This document shows positions 16,738-25,980 of a stretch of 64,000 nucleotides of DNA, piece by piece. The notes under the pieces are model-generated. The model made no database searches, was not told the DNA's origin, and saw nothing but the letters and a program-made list of their open reading frames with translations. The stretch lies in contig NZ_CP022371.1 of assembly GCF_002220095.1 (NCBI RefSeq), positions 48,145 through 112,144 on the forward strand, in the 5' to 3' direction. The position numbers were made by a program, and so were the translations under genes. Origin of the DNA: Bosea sp. AS-1. Its GTDB lineage: Bacteria; Pseudomonadota; Alphaproteobacteria; Rhizobiales; Beijerinckiaceae. Positions within the stretch are counted from its first letter, which is position 1, and every line of letters starts with the position of its first letter.

Positions 16738-18414
16738 TTACTCGGCGGCCTCCTGGAAGGCCTCGGCCTCTTCGCCGGGGAAGCCGTCGTCGCTGCCGTC
16801 GGCGTCCTCCTCCGTCTCGTCGTCGCCGGGCGAGATCGCGCTCGACGACAGCCAGTCGGCGAGCTTCGCCGGATCGGGCGCGAAGAGCGCGGAGGGGTGG
16901 ACGAGGTGCCCGTCCTTGAAGTGCTCGACGAGCGCGGCGCGCGTGTCCTTCACGCGCTGGCGCGGCAGGACCGGCGTGTCCTTGCACGACGCCTCGAGGG
17001 CGCCGCGCGAGAGGCAGGACAGGAAGTCCTCCGTGCCCATGTTCGGCAGGAACGCGTCCGCGCCGACCACCTCGCCGGCGACTCGGGCGACGACGCCGCT
17101 GTTGGTGGCGTTCTCGCGGCACGAGAAGACGTCGACCAGCATGGTGCGCGCCGCGCCGCGCAGCGTGTCAATGTCGAAGGCGAGCTTGCCGTCGGCGTCG
17201 AACAGCACCGCCGCGTTCTTCGCCAGCCGGCTGTGGCCGTAGGTAGTGCCGCCGCCTCCCGTCGTGACGGAGACGTTCTGCCCGGCGAAGGCGAGGATGA
17301 GCAGCGCCATCAGCGTGTCGTCCTCGATCGGTGCGCGGCCGAGCGCTTCGCGCAGCGCGTCGGTGCGCAGGTCGCCGATCATCTCGACGCCCTTGCGCGT
17401 CACGTCGGGACGCGGCTTCGAGACCTCGCCGACGTCGTCCGCGGCGTTGTCCGGAGCGGTCGCGCCCTTACCCTTCGGCTTCTTCGCCGCCGGCATGCGG
17501 TAGTGCACGGTCTGCACGCGGCCGTCGCGGTCGAGGTACATCGCCGTGCAGTCGGACTTCGCCGGCTTGCCGTAGACGCGCTCCGCCTTCGGCGGCAGCT
17601 TCACCTCACCCCAGTTCGTGGTCTCGGCGATGACGCCCTTCTTCGGCAGGTTCGCCGTCATCCACTCCTGCTGCGCGCCGAGGAAGGCCTCGACGTCGGT
17701 GGTGTAGCGGCTGTCCTCGTCCGCCGGGGCGAACAGGTCCTCGACCCACGCGATGCCGTAGGCCTGCGCGAGGTCGTCGCCGAAGCTTGCGTGACGCGCG
17801 AACATGCGCGTCTTCTGCAGCGCCTGCGCCACGCTCCACCACGAGACCTGCGGGTCGGCCTTCGACGGCTTGTGCTTCTTCCAGACCTCCTTCTGCTCGT
17901 CGAGCGACGCAGCCGCGATGGTGCGGAGCTGGCGCTCGTCGGGCATGTCGCCCTTGGCCATGTGGTCGAGCATCGCCGGCAGCACGTTCGCCAGCAGGCG
18001 GAGTTTCTTGATCTGGCGCACCGGCAGCGCGAGCGCGACACCGATCGCCTCCTCCGTCCAGCCGAGCGCGACCAGGCGCTCGATCGCCCGCCACTGGTCG
18101 ACCGGGTTCAGCGCCTCGCGGGCGATGTTCTCGACCATGGAGCGCATGGCGCCGTTGTCGTTCGCCGCGTCGTCGACGAGGACGTCGATCTCCTCGAGCC
18201 CGGCGGCGATCGCCTGCTTCACGCGGCGGTGGCCGGCGTTGATGACGTAGCCGTTGCCGCCTCCGGTCTCCGGCGTGATCACCGGCGGCTGCACGATGCC
18301 CACGGCCTTGATCGTCGCCAGCAGCAGCGCGTCGGCCTGCGGCGTCGACTTGGTCTGGCGCATGCGGTCGGGATTCTCCTTCAGCGCGCGCGGGTCGACC
18401 TTGATGAGTTGCAT
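16738..18414 (-). CDS. parB: ParB/RepB-like nuclease-domain protein
   Basis: This 558-residue protein starts MQLIKVDPRALKENPDRMRQ. Its ParB N-terminal box is clear: YVINAGHRRVKQAI (the GHRR motif) and MVENIAREALNPVDQWRAIE, followed by a helix-turn-helix (WTEEAIGVALALPVRQIKKL). The C-terminal 300 residues are not typical of chromosomal ParB and are longer. Such large ParB-like proteins on conjugative elements sit among antirestriction genes and may act in DNA processing rather than partition. No parA is visible nearby. An acidic tail ends the protein. Confidence 0.85.
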   Translation of the reverse strand: MQLIKVDPRALKENPDRMRQTKSTPQADALLLATIKAVGIVQPPVITPETGGGNGYVINAGHRRVKQAIAAGLEEIDVLVDDAANDNGAMRSMVENIAREALNPVDQWRAIERLVALGWTEEAIGVALALPVRQIKKLRLLANVLPAMLDHMAKGDMPDERQLRTIAAASLDEQKEVWKKHKPSKADPQVSWWSVAQALQKTRMFARHASFGDDLAQAYGIAWVEDLFAPADEDSRYTTDVEAFLGAQQEWMTANLPKKGVIAETTNWGEVKLPPKAERVYGKPAKSDCTAMYLDRDGRVQTVHYRMPAAKKPKGKGATAPDNAADDVGEVSKPRPDVTRKGVEMIGDLRTDALREALGRAPIEDDTLMALLILAFAGQNVSVTTGGGGTTYGHSRLAKNAAVLFDADGKLAFDIDTLRGAARTMLVDVFSCRENATNSGVVARVAGEVVGADAFLPNMGTEDFLSCLSRGALEASCKDTPVLPRQRVKDTRAALVEHFKDGHLVHPSALFAPDPAKLADWLSSSAISPGDDETEEDADGSDDGFPGEEAEAFQEAAE

Positions 18415-18632
18415 GGAAGTGCTCCTTTTGGGGTTGCGGGACCGGCTTCCCCGGCCCTTTCTCGTCTTCTTCCCGAAGACACCCCCCGGCCCGCGGAGCG
18501 GACGGGCCGGTGCAACTGCGGCCGAGCATCCCTGCCCGGCAGGACCAGCAGGGCCGAAGCCCTGCGCAGGACGACGGGCCGGGATCGCGCAGGCGGCGGT
18601 TGAGCGCAGCGCCGGCGGCCCGCCCGATCTGC
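18415..18632 (-). other. Spacer upstream of the parB-like gene; no gene
   Basis: The sequence is GC-rich with short palindromes, for example around 18490-18545, and the block CAGGGCCGAAGCCCTG near 18556. It is the leader of the parB-like gene and shows no convincing coding frame. Confidence 0.5.
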
Positions 18633-18653
18633 GAGCGGGCTTTTCTCCCGCTC
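18633..18653 (-). terminator. Terminator of the methylase-helicase gene
   Basis: A 7-bp stem GAGCGGG/CCCGCTC with a 7-base loop lies 21 bases after the stop of the methylase-helicase gene. Confidence 0.5.
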
Positions 18654-18673
18654 TTCTTCTTTTCTATTTCCTT

Positions 18674-21600
18674 TCATGCTGCTGCCTGCATCCCGCCGGC
18701 GCTTCCGTCGTCCTCCGCCAGTGCCTTCTCCACCTCGGCCAACTGCCGGCGCTTGTCGGCGAGCTCGCCGGCGAAGGCGAAGTCGCCGGCGTCGCGTGAC
18801 TCGTAGGAGGCGAGCCGCCTGCGCGCGTCGGCCAGCCGCTGGCTGTAGCGCTCCCGCTCGCCCTCGAAGTCGTCGAGCGCGTGCTCGAGGCGAGCGACCG
18901 CGCCGAGCGGCGTCACCGTAACCGGCAGCTCGATCTCATACTCCGCACCAGTTCGCAGAAGCATCGTGGCGAAGCGGTATCCATCGCGGCCGAAGCGCTC
19001 GCCGGAGTACTCGAGGTCGAAGCCGCCGATCAACGCGATGACGGTTTCGCCTTCCTGCTGAAGCTGGACGAGGGTGAGAATCTCCTTCAGCAGCGCGCGG
19101 CCCGCAAGCTTGCGCTCGGCGTAGGTCTCTCCGGTCACCGCCATCGCAAAGGCGTCGCCCGAGGTCGGGGTGCGACGCGCGATGTCCTGGCCGATCTCAC
19201 CGATGCGGCGCGTCGAATATTCGACGTCGCGCTCGGCGTCGCGGATCTGCCGTCGCACCGCGTGCTGGTCGTCGATGTGCGCGGCCCGCAGCCGTTCGAG
19301 CCGCGCGATGTCCGCCTCGAGTCCGGCCTTCTGCATCAGCCGCGGGTCGCCTGACGCGATCGCCTTCGCCATGGCGAACTGGTTGGCCTGGCTCTCGCCC
19401 ATGTCTTCGAGCCGTCGGATCGAGGTGTCGCCCGAGAGCGCGGCGGCGATGAAGCGGGCCTTGCGCTCGTTGTTCTGCCACATCTGCGCGTCGAGGCTGC
19501 CCTCGGTCGCGTAGGCGAAGATGTCGACCTCGTCGTGCTGGTTGCCCTGCCGCACGATGCGCCCCTCGCGCTGCTCGATCTGCGACGGCAGCCACGGCAC
19601 GTCGAGGTGGTGCAGCGCCTTCAGGCGCAGCTGCGCGTTGACGCCGGTCCCCATCGTCTCCGACGAGCCGATCAGGAAGCGGACCTTGCCGGCGCGCACG
19701 TCGCCGAACAGGCGCTGCTTCGCCTCCGACTTCTTGTAGTCCTGCATGAAGGCGATCTCGGAGGCCGGCACACCCATGCGGACGAGCTCGTCGCGGATCC
19801 AGCGGTACGCCGAGAAGCCGCGCGACTTCTCGACGCTGATGGTGCCGAGGTCCGAGAAGATCATCTGCGCGGCGCCGGGCAGGTCGAACGGCTTCCCGTC
19901 GGAGCGGACGTATGTGCTCTCGGCAGTGTCGCTCCAGATGCGGAAGGCGTTGCCGACGAGCTGGTTCAGCTTGTTGTCGGCCTCGTTGTCGTTGTCGGGG
20001 TCGACGAGGCGCAGGTCGATCGCCGCGTGGCGGCCGTCGGTGATGACCGAGAGCAGGATGTCGTCGCCAGGCTCGGGCGCGCGGTCGCGCTCCTCGATCG
20101 CCTTGATGCGCTCGCCGAGCAGCGCTTGGTAGCGCTTGAACGCCGCCGACGGCTTCGCGGTGAGGATCTGCCGCTTGCCGGTCGAGACCGCCGGCACCCT
20201 GACGTACTGGCGCAGGTCCTCAGGCATCACCACGTCCGCAAAGGAGCGGAACATCGCGATCAGCTCCGGGACGTTGACGAAGGTGGCGAAGCGCGTGACC
20301 GACTTGTACTTGCCGGACGGCTGCAGCTCGAGCTCGGTCGTGACGTCGCCGAAGGTCGACGCCCACGCGTCGAACTCGTGCAGGCCGCGCTCGCTGAGCG
20401 CCGCGTAGCCGAGGTAGCGCTGCACCGAGAACATCTCGCCGAGCGTGTTGGTGATCGGGGTGCCGGAGGCGAGCACGAGCGCGCGGCCCGGGTTCTTCAT
20501 GTCGACGTAACGAGACTTGACGAACAGGTCCCAGGCCCGCTGCGAGCCGTTCGGGTCGACGCCCTTCAAGGTGCTCATATTCGTGGCAAAGGAGAGCTTG
20601 CGGAACTCCTGCGCCTCGTCGACGATGATCTGGTCGACGCCGATCTCGGAGATGGTCAGCAGGTCGTCCTTGCGCGTCGACAGCGACTCCAGCCGCTCCT
20701 GCAGTCCCTCTTTCAAGCGCTCGAGGCGCTTGCGCGAGACGCGGTCGTCACTCTCGACCTTGGTCAGCAGCGTCTCATAGAGCTCGAGCTCGTCCTGGAT
20801 CATCTGCTGCTCGAACGCTGACGGCACGCTGATAAAGCGGAAGGCGGAGTGCGTGATGATGATCGCGTCCCAGGTCGCGGTCGCGGCGCGCGACAGGAGA
20901 CGGTGCCGCTTATCCTTGGTGAAATTGGTCTCGTCGGCGACGAGGATGCGGGCGTTCGGGTAGAGCGCCAGGAATTCCCGCGCGGCCTGCGCCAGGCAGT
21001 GACCGGGCACGACGAGCATCGCCTTCGCGATCAGGCCGAGCCGGCGCTGCTCCATGACGGCAGCCGCCATCGTCATGGTCTTGCCCGCGCCGACGGCGTG
21101 GGCGAGGTAGGTCGAGCCGGCTGAGACGATGCGCCAAATGCCGCGCTTCTGGTGCCCATAAAGAACAAAGACGCCAGAGGCGCCGGGAAGTCTCAGGTGG
21201 GAGCCGTCGAAGGCCCGTGGCGCGATGTTGTTGAAGCGGTCATTGTAGACGCGCGCCAGGCGGTCGGTGCGGTCGGGATCGGACCAGATCCAGCGCTGGA
21301 AGGCGTCCTTGATCTTTTGCAGTTTGGTCTTCGCGGCCTCGGTGTCGACGACGTTGAGGACGCGGCGCTCGCTGTCGCCGTCCTTCACCGTGTCGAAGAT
21401 CTGCGGCACGCGGCTGTTGAGTGCGTCGGCGAGCAGCTCGCCGGCGTGACGCCGGTCGGTGCCCCATTCCGAGGTCCCCGCCGCCATCCAGCCGAGTTGC
21501 CGTGCTTCCACCGTCCACGACGCGAGTTCCGGCATGTGGTGGATCTTGATGTCGGCCCCCATCGTCTCCTTGACGAAGGCGATGACGTCGGCGGCCGGAA

Positions 21601-23773
21601 TCCACGGCGCGCCGAGCCGTGCGGTGATGTCCGACGGGCTGAGATCGGCGGGCTGGACTGCCTGCAGCGCGGTGACGTTGCGCTCATAGTCCGGATCGAG
21701 CGCGGCCGCCGCTTCCGCCGTCTTCAGCTTGTCGCGGACAGGGCCCGACAGATACGCGTCGGCTGTCTGCCATGAGCCGTCGGCCGGATCGCGGAAGATG
21801 GCGCTGCCGAGCTCGGCGACGACGTTGTCGCGATCACGGTGCAACAGCTCGGCGATGTGCTCGACGTCGACGTGGCCGCGCTCGTTCAGCACGACGGCGA
21901 GCGCGTCGGCCGCACTGGTGATCACCGGCGCCGCCGGCGGCGAGATCACGCGCTGGGTGAAGAGCGGCCCGGGCTTTGCAGTGTTGGTATCGAGGTCGTA
22001 CTCCTCGATCGAGGCGACCAGCCAGCAGTCGGGGTCGTCGAGGAAGGGCTGTATGTTCGGCCGGCGGTGCGTCTCGCGCACTTCGCCCGTCTCCTCGTCT
22101 TCCGTCATGGAGACTGTGGTGAAGTTGATCGGGCCGAAGTCGCGCACGAAGCTCGACCACGCGATGCGCAGGCGGACCTGCGCGTCCTTCCACGGCCGGT
22201 CCAGCTCTTGGCACCTCAGCACCTCGCGGACGGCGTCGCGGACCGGGATCAGCTTCTGGATGATGCGGACGTGCTTCTCCGGAATGCCGTCCGCGCTGCG
22301 CCCCTTGCGCGCCTTGACGGCGACGGCCGCGCCGTCGAGGAGCTGCATCAGGCCGTGGGACTGGTCGAAGAAATAGCTGCCCTCCCGCACATGGCGATCA
22401 GAAGGAAGGTCGACGTCCCCGAGATCGCCCATGTCTTCCAACTCGGGGTCGATCGCGTCGGGCTCGCCGTCGTAGATGGCTTCCGGGAGAAGAGAGACCA
22501 CTGCGGAGAGAGCCTGATCGAGATCGACATCCGGATGCGGCAGGCACGTGTAAGCCTCGCCGAAGGGGCCCGAGGTGAGCGCGTGCGCGCCGAGTGCGGA
22601 GTCGGGGTGCCGCGCGAACCAGCGGTTCACGCGGATAGCACCGTCGTCACCGGCCGCGGACCGGACTTCCTCGAGGTCGAGCCACGACAGGTCGCCTTCC
22701 GGATCGCCGACCTTGCGCTTGCGGAAGAAGAGAATGTCGACGACGACGTCCGTGCCGGCATCGGCGCGGAAGCTGCCCTCCGGCAGGCGGATTGCCGCAA
22801 CCAGGTCGGCCGACTTGGCGATGTGCTCGCGGGCGGAAGAGTCCACCTTGTCCATTGTGCCGTGCGATGTGACGAAGGCCGCGAGCGCCCCGGGCTTCAA
22901 GAGGTCGATCGCCCGCGCGATGAAGTAGTCGTGCAGGCGCAGGCCCATCGAGCGGTACGCCCGGTCCGATCTGACGGTGCGGTCGGAGAAGGGCGGGTTG
23001 CCGATGGCGAGGTCGAAGGCCGCCGGCAATTCGGTGCGCGCGAAGTCGCCGGTGACGATGCGTGCCCGTGGCTGCAGCAGGCGCACGATGCGCGCCGTCA
23101 CCGGGTCGAGCTCGATGCCGGTGACGTGCGAGGCGGCGCGAAGCTCTTCGGGCATCAGCGCCGGAAACAGCCCGGCGCCGACGCCGGGCTCGAGCACGCG
23201 GCCGCCGCGCCAGCCGAGACGCTGAAGTCCTGCCCACATCGCTCGGACGATGAATTCCGGGGTGAAGTGCGCGTACTGGGTGCAGCGCGCGAGTGAGGCG
23301 TGCTCGAGGTCTCCGACCGCCTCTTCCAGCTCCTCGCCGATCGCCTCCCAGCTCTTGCGGAAGTCAGCCTCACCAGGCTGCCGGAAGACGGAGTTCGCGA
23401 GCTCCGAAGCACCGAACCCGGTGAAGCGGATCAACTGCTCCTGCTCGTCGATTGTCGCCGGCCGTGCCTCGGCCTCGATCGCGGCGGCAAGCCGGATCGC
23501 GTTGATGTTGTCGCGCGCGCGGCTCCTCCAGCCCTTCGCGAGGGCGCGGTCGCCGGCGAGATGGAAGTTCGCGCCTCTCGCCCGGTGCGCGGGCGAGATC
23601 GAACGGCCGACGGCCGCAGCCGGACGCGCAGGTGCTGGCGTCGACGGATCGCGATCGTCATCGTCCGGCTCGACGGCCATGTCACCGGCGAACGCAGTGA
23701 CGCCGAGGCCGAGGCCCGACGAGAGCGCGGTGTTGTTGAAGAGATCGAGGGTGAAGGGATCGTCATGCGCCAT
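18674..23773 (-). CDS. Giant N6-adenine methylase-helicase (DarB-like)
   Basis: This 1699-residue fusion has an N-terminal methyltransferase with SAM motif VLEPGVGAG (residues 193-201) and catalytic NPPF (259-262). An SF2 helicase follows: AHAVGAGKT Walker A (about 893), VDEAQEFRKLS (about 1050), LASGTPITNT, and QREGRIVRQGNQ (about 1402). Between the domains lies a long region without clear motifs, and a coiled-coil tail closes the protein. Proteins of this build include the antirestriction protein DarB of phage P1, which protects DNA in cis. On a conjugative element it probably modifies or shields incoming DNA, which is inference. It is the largest gene here and is unbroken. Confidence 0.88.
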   Translation of the reverse strand: MAHDDPFTLDLFNNTALSSGLGLGVTAFAGDMAVEPDDDDRDPSTPAPARPAAAVGRSISPAHRARGANFHLAGDRALAKGWRSRARDNINAIRLAAAIEAEARPATIDEQEQLIRFTGFGASELANSVFRQPGEADFRKSWEAIGEELEEAVGDLEHASLARCTQYAHFTPEFIVRAMWAGLQRLGWRGGRVLEPGVGAGLFPALMPEELRAASHVTGIELDPVTARIVRLLQPRARIVTGDFARTELPAAFDLAIGNPPFSDRTVRSDRAYRSMGLRLHDYFIARAIDLLKPGALAAFVTSHGTMDKVDSSAREHIAKSADLVAAIRLPEGSFRADAGTDVVVDILFFRKRKVGDPEGDLSWLDLEEVRSAAGDDGAIRVNRWFARHPDSALGAHALTSGPFGEAYTCLPHPDVDLDQALSAVVSLLPEAIYDGEPDAIDPELEDMGDLGDVDLPSDRHVREGSYFFDQSHGLMQLLDGAAVAVKARKGRSADGIPEKHVRIIQKLIPVRDAVREVLRCQELDRPWKDAQVRLRIAWSSFVRDFGPINFTTVSMTEDEETGEVRETHRRPNIQPFLDDPDCWLVASIEEYDLDTNTAKPGPLFTQRVISPPAAPVITSAADALAVVLNERGHVDVEHIAELLHRDRDNVVAELGSAIFRDPADGSWQTADAYLSGPVRDKLKTAEAAAALDPDYERNVTALQAVQPADLSPSDITARLGAPWIPAADVIAFVKETMGADIKIHHMPELASWTVEARQLGWMAAGTSEWGTDRRHAGELLADALNSRVPQIFDTVKDGDSERRVLNVVDTEAAKTKLQKIKDAFQRWIWSDPDRTDRLARVYNDRFNNIAPRAFDGSHLRLPGASGVFVLYGHQKRGIWRIVSAGSTYLAHAVGAGKTMTMAAAVMEQRRLGLIAKAMLVVPGHCLAQAAREFLALYPNARILVADETNFTKDKRHRLLSRAATATWDAIIITHSAFRFISVPSAFEQQMIQDELELYETLLTKVESDDRVSRKRLERLKEGLQERLESLSTRKDDLLTISEIGVDQIIVDEAQEFRKLSFATNMSTLKGVDPNGSQRAWDLFVKSRYVDMKNPGRALVLASGTPITNTLGEMFSVQRYLGYAALSERGLHEFDAWASTFGDVTTELELQPSGKYKSVTRFATFVNVPELIAMFRSFADVVMPEDLRQYVRVPAVSTGKRQILTAKPSAAFKRYQALLGERIKAIEERDRAPEPGDDILLSVITDGRHAAIDLRLVDPDNDNEADNKLNQLVGNAFRIWSDTAESTYVRSDGKPFDLPGAAQMIFSDLGTISVEKSRGFSAYRWIRDELVRMGVPASEIAFMQDYKKSEAKQRLFGDVRAGKVRFLIGSSETMGTGVNAQLRLKALHHLDVPWLPSQIEQREGRIVRQGNQHDEVDIFAYATEGSLDAQMWQNNERKARFIAAALSGDTSIRRLEDMGESQANQFAMAKAIASGDPRLMQKAGLEADIARLERLRAAHIDDQHAVRRQIRDAERDVEYSTRRIGEIGQDIARRTPTSGDAFAMAVTGETYAERKLAGRALLKEILTLVQLQQEGETVIALIGGFDLEYSGERFGRDGYRFATMLLRTGAEYEIELPVTVTPLGAVARLEHALDDFEGERERYSQRLADARRRLASYESRDAGDFAFAGELADKRRQLAEVEKALAEDDGSAGGMQAAA

Positions 23774-23898
23774 TGGAATGTCTCCTTGTGGTGAGGGCGA
23801 GCGCCATCGGCCCGCTGGAGTGCTCCAGCCGGCTGGACGTGCGCGGATTTTGGGAACGGGTCGGGCACGGCCGCCGAGCGGCGACCGTCGTCGGATCG

Positions 23899-24300
23899 CT
23901 AGTCTCTAGCGATCACGTAGAGCTGCATCGAATTCGGGAGGAAGACGATCCGCAGATGCGTGCAGCCGGGGCTGGCCGCGATCAGCTTCACAAGCATGAC
24001 GGCGTCGATAAACTCGATCCCGTCATCGCCGCCGAAATGCTGGCGCTTGTAGTGCCAGTAGTCGGCGTTGGTCTTCGGGTCGCATTCGTCGGCATAGACG
24101 ACGAACGGGCGCTGCCCCTTCTTGAGCTTGCCGTTCGAGAGGATGTACACGCCCTCGTCGCCGACCAGCCAGATGCCGGGTTTCTCATCTCGGCCGGGAT
24201 GCAGGCCATAATGGGGATTACGGAAACCCCCGTTGAGGTAGGCGTCGAGCCGTCCACGCATGAGGACGGCGCGGACGTCCGTGACGGAGAAGGTGAACAT
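23899..24300 (-). CDS. DUF3085 domain protein
   Basis: This 133-residue protein starts MFTFSVTDVRAVLMRGRLDA and has the family blocks PGIWLVGDEGVYILSNGKLK, FVVYADECDPKTNADYWHYK and FGGDDGIEFID. DUF3085 is a small family of alphaproteobacterial plasmids with unknown function, often next to DUF1419 and antirestriction genes as here. The start is ATG 4-6 codons ahead of the first conserved block. It lies 12 bases after DUF1419, so the two are probably co-transcribed. Confidence 0.8.
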   Translation of the reverse strand: MFTFSVTDVRAVLMRGRLDAYLNGGFRNPHYGLHPGRDEKPGIWLVGDEGVYILSNGKLKKGQRPFVVYADECDPKTNADYWHYKRQHFGGDDGIEFIDAVMLVKLIAASPGCTHLRIVFLPNSMQLYVIARD

Positions 24301-24312
24301 CGCCGCCTCCCG

Positions 24313-24915
24313 TCACGCTGCGATCGCGTCAGGGAGGTAGCGCAAGTGCACGGGCAGCTTCGCCGAGACCTCCGCGTCGGTCAGGCGGTCAAGCAGCTTC
24401 GCGACCGTGCCCTGCTTTCCACCGTAGACCAGCACCGTGCGCAGCCCGCGCAGATGCGCGGGCCAATTCTCGCCTGCGTATCCGCGGTAGTCGCCGTGCG
24501 TGCTCGACCAGATGTGCTCAAGCCGTTCCTCGCGTGTCATCGCCTTCACCGGCCGCGACTCGCGGTCGACGATGACGGCGCGCATGCGCGCCGGGGAGGC
24601 GCGGTCCGCGAGATCGCAGTAGCCGTGGAAAAACCGTTGGCGGCCATCGATCGCCAGGGAGAAGAAGACGCCGGTGACGCTGCCGGTGAGGAATTCGCGC
24701 ATCGCGAACATGTCGGCGCGCATCCACAGCGGCGGCAGGATATCGAGCATGTAGTGGTACTCGGCCTCGCCGACTTCGAACCACTCGCCGCAGTGAAGGG
24801 CGCTGTCGTCGTTCTGCCAGCGGATCGGCCGCTGCGCGTGGCGGTTGAACATGTTGAACATCTGCCGGCGGTCGGCGATGCCTTGGTACACCTTGCGAAT
24901 GGAGGGGAGGGTCAT
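24313..24915 (-). CDS. DUF1419 domain protein
   Basis: This 200-residue protein starts MTLPSIRKVYQGIADRRQMF at ATG 24915. It contains HCGEWFEVGEAEYHYMLDIL, LPPLWMRADMFAMREFLTGS and VFFSLAIDGRQRFFHGYCDL. These are DUF1419 features, known mainly from rhizobial plasmids. The Trp, Tyr and His-rich centre suggests a compact enzyme-like domain, but no active site is established. A hairpin leader lies 106-155 bases upstream (25021-25070). Confidence 0.8.
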   Translation of the reverse strand: MTLPSIRKVYQGIADRRQMFNMFNRHAQRPIRWQNDDSALHCGEWFEVGEAEYHYMLDILPPLWMRADMFAMREFLTGSVTGVFFSLAIDGRQRFFHGYCDLADRASPARMRAVIVDRESRPVKAMTREERLEHIWSSTHGDYRGYAGENWPAHLRGLRTVLVYGGKQGTVAKLLDRLTDAEVSAKLPVHLRYLPDAIAA

Positions 24916-25020
24916 GAGCGGGCTCCTTTCAGCCTCGTCGGGCTGGAGCGCGGCTCGCCTGCTTCGGCTCGCCATCCTCTTCAGCCCTTCTGACCCTCCT
25001 TCATGGCCGCCTCTCCGGTC

Positions 25021-25070
25021 CGGCGGGTCAAGGGCCGCGGCACGCGGGCGAAGCCTCCCTTGACGCGCCG
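25021..25070 (-). promoter_or_regulatory. Structured leader of the DUF1419 gene
   Basis: CGGCGGGTCAAGGG (25021-25034) pairs with CCCTTGACGCGCCG (25057-25070) with one mismatch. The surrounding 85 bases (about 25012-25098) closely resemble 25811-25900. Stem bases differ between copies while pairing is kept, which suggests a conserved RNA element. Confidence 0.6.
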
Positions 25071-25114
25071 GCCGGGCATGCGGCAGGTCACTCCTTCTTT
25101 TCCCTTCCCCGTCT

Positions 25115-25768
25115 TTATCCCTCCTTCACTCTCCCAAGCCGCTGCTCAGCGCTCCGGATGGCGGCGAGCGCAGCCCTGAACAGCGCGGAGCCGCGCTCCT
25201 CCGAAAGGTCCGACGCGACCGCCACAGCGACGCAGGCGGCGTGGATGTCCGCATCGGCGACGGAAGCCGGCGACAGCGTGACGGCGTCGTCGTTCGCAAT
25301 GACTTCCTCGACGGCCGCGCGCGCCTCCTGCTCGTCGAAGGACAGGAGGATGTGCGCGCGCGGCTGGGTCGCGTCGGCATCGGGGTCCCGCGCGCCGGCA
25401 AGGATCGCTTCGGCCTTGGCGGCCGCGAGCGCCGCGCGGTCTCCCCAGTAGGCGCGAGCCGCCGCGTCCTGCGTGCCGGCCAGCACCTTGACCAGGCCGA
25501 GCAGCACCTCGAAGTGGTCTGCCTTGCGCTGCAGGGGCTCGTCGTAGTGCGACGGCACTTGCAGCGCGGGGCCGCCATAGGCGGTGTCCGCGCCCTCCCA
25601 GGCGCCGGTGACGTATGTCTCGCCGGCCGACTCGTAGTCGCGCTTGCCGTCATCCCAGTCGTTGTCGTCGACGGCGAGGCGGCAGGCGTCAGCGAGGGTC
25701 GGCGCCTCGTACCTGCGCTGGCGGTAGACGGGCAGGCGGTAGGTGGTCTCGATTGTGTAGACAGGCAT
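25115..25768 (-). CDS. Unknown plasmid protein
   Basis: This 217-residue acidic protein starts MPVYTIETTYRLPVYRQRRY. It continues LADACRLAVDDNDWDDGKRD and YESAGETYVTGAWEGADTAY, then has an Ala-rich helical second half. The N-terminal strand pattern (polar-hydrophobic alternation, EAPTLADACRLA) resembles small immunity or antirestriction-like folds, but I recognise no family. It has its own structured leader (25823-25877), like the other genes of this block, and ends near a weakly T-rich stretch. Confidence 0.7.
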   Translation of the reverse strand: MPVYTIETTYRLPVYRQRRYEAPTLADACRLAVDDNDWDDGKRDYESAGETYVTGAWEGADTAYGGPALQVPSHYDEPLQRKADHFEVLLGLVKVLAGTQDAAARAYWGDRAALAAAKAEAILAGARDPDADATQPRAHILLSFDEQEARAAVEEVIANDDAVTLSPASVADADIHAACVAVAVASDLSEERGSALFRAALAAIRSAEQRLGRVKEG

Positions 25769-25822
25769 TGGCGGTCCCTTTCCTTCGGGTGTTCAAGACA
25801 CCCTCGGCGGCCGCCTCTCCGC

Positions 25823-25877
25823 CCGGCCGGGTCAAGGGCCGCGGGACGCGGGCGAGCTCCACCCTTGATGCGGCCGG
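25823..25877 (-). promoter_or_regulatory. Structured leader of the 25115-25768 gene
   Basis: CCGGCCGGGTCAAGGG (25823-25838) pairs with CCCTTGATGCGGCCGG (25862-25877), with one mismatch and one G-T pair. The sequence is a diverged copy of the leader at 25021-25070, about 55 bases upstream of the start. Confidence 0.6.
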
Positions 25878-25980
25878 CGAGCATGCGGCAGCGGACACCC
25901 TCTGCCGGCATCTTTTTCGTCTCACTTGTTCCTTAACACCGTTTGGACGGCGGTCGCCGCGCCGCTTGTCGCGACGGGCG

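Noticed and set aside
16483-18603. 706-codon plus-strand frame opposite the parB-like gene
   Set aside because: Mirror frame of a clear ParB domain protein, with no motif and very high Arg, Ala and Leu content.
19535-20821. Plus-strand frame opposite the methylase-helicase
   Set aside because: Shadow of helicase motifs on the other strand.
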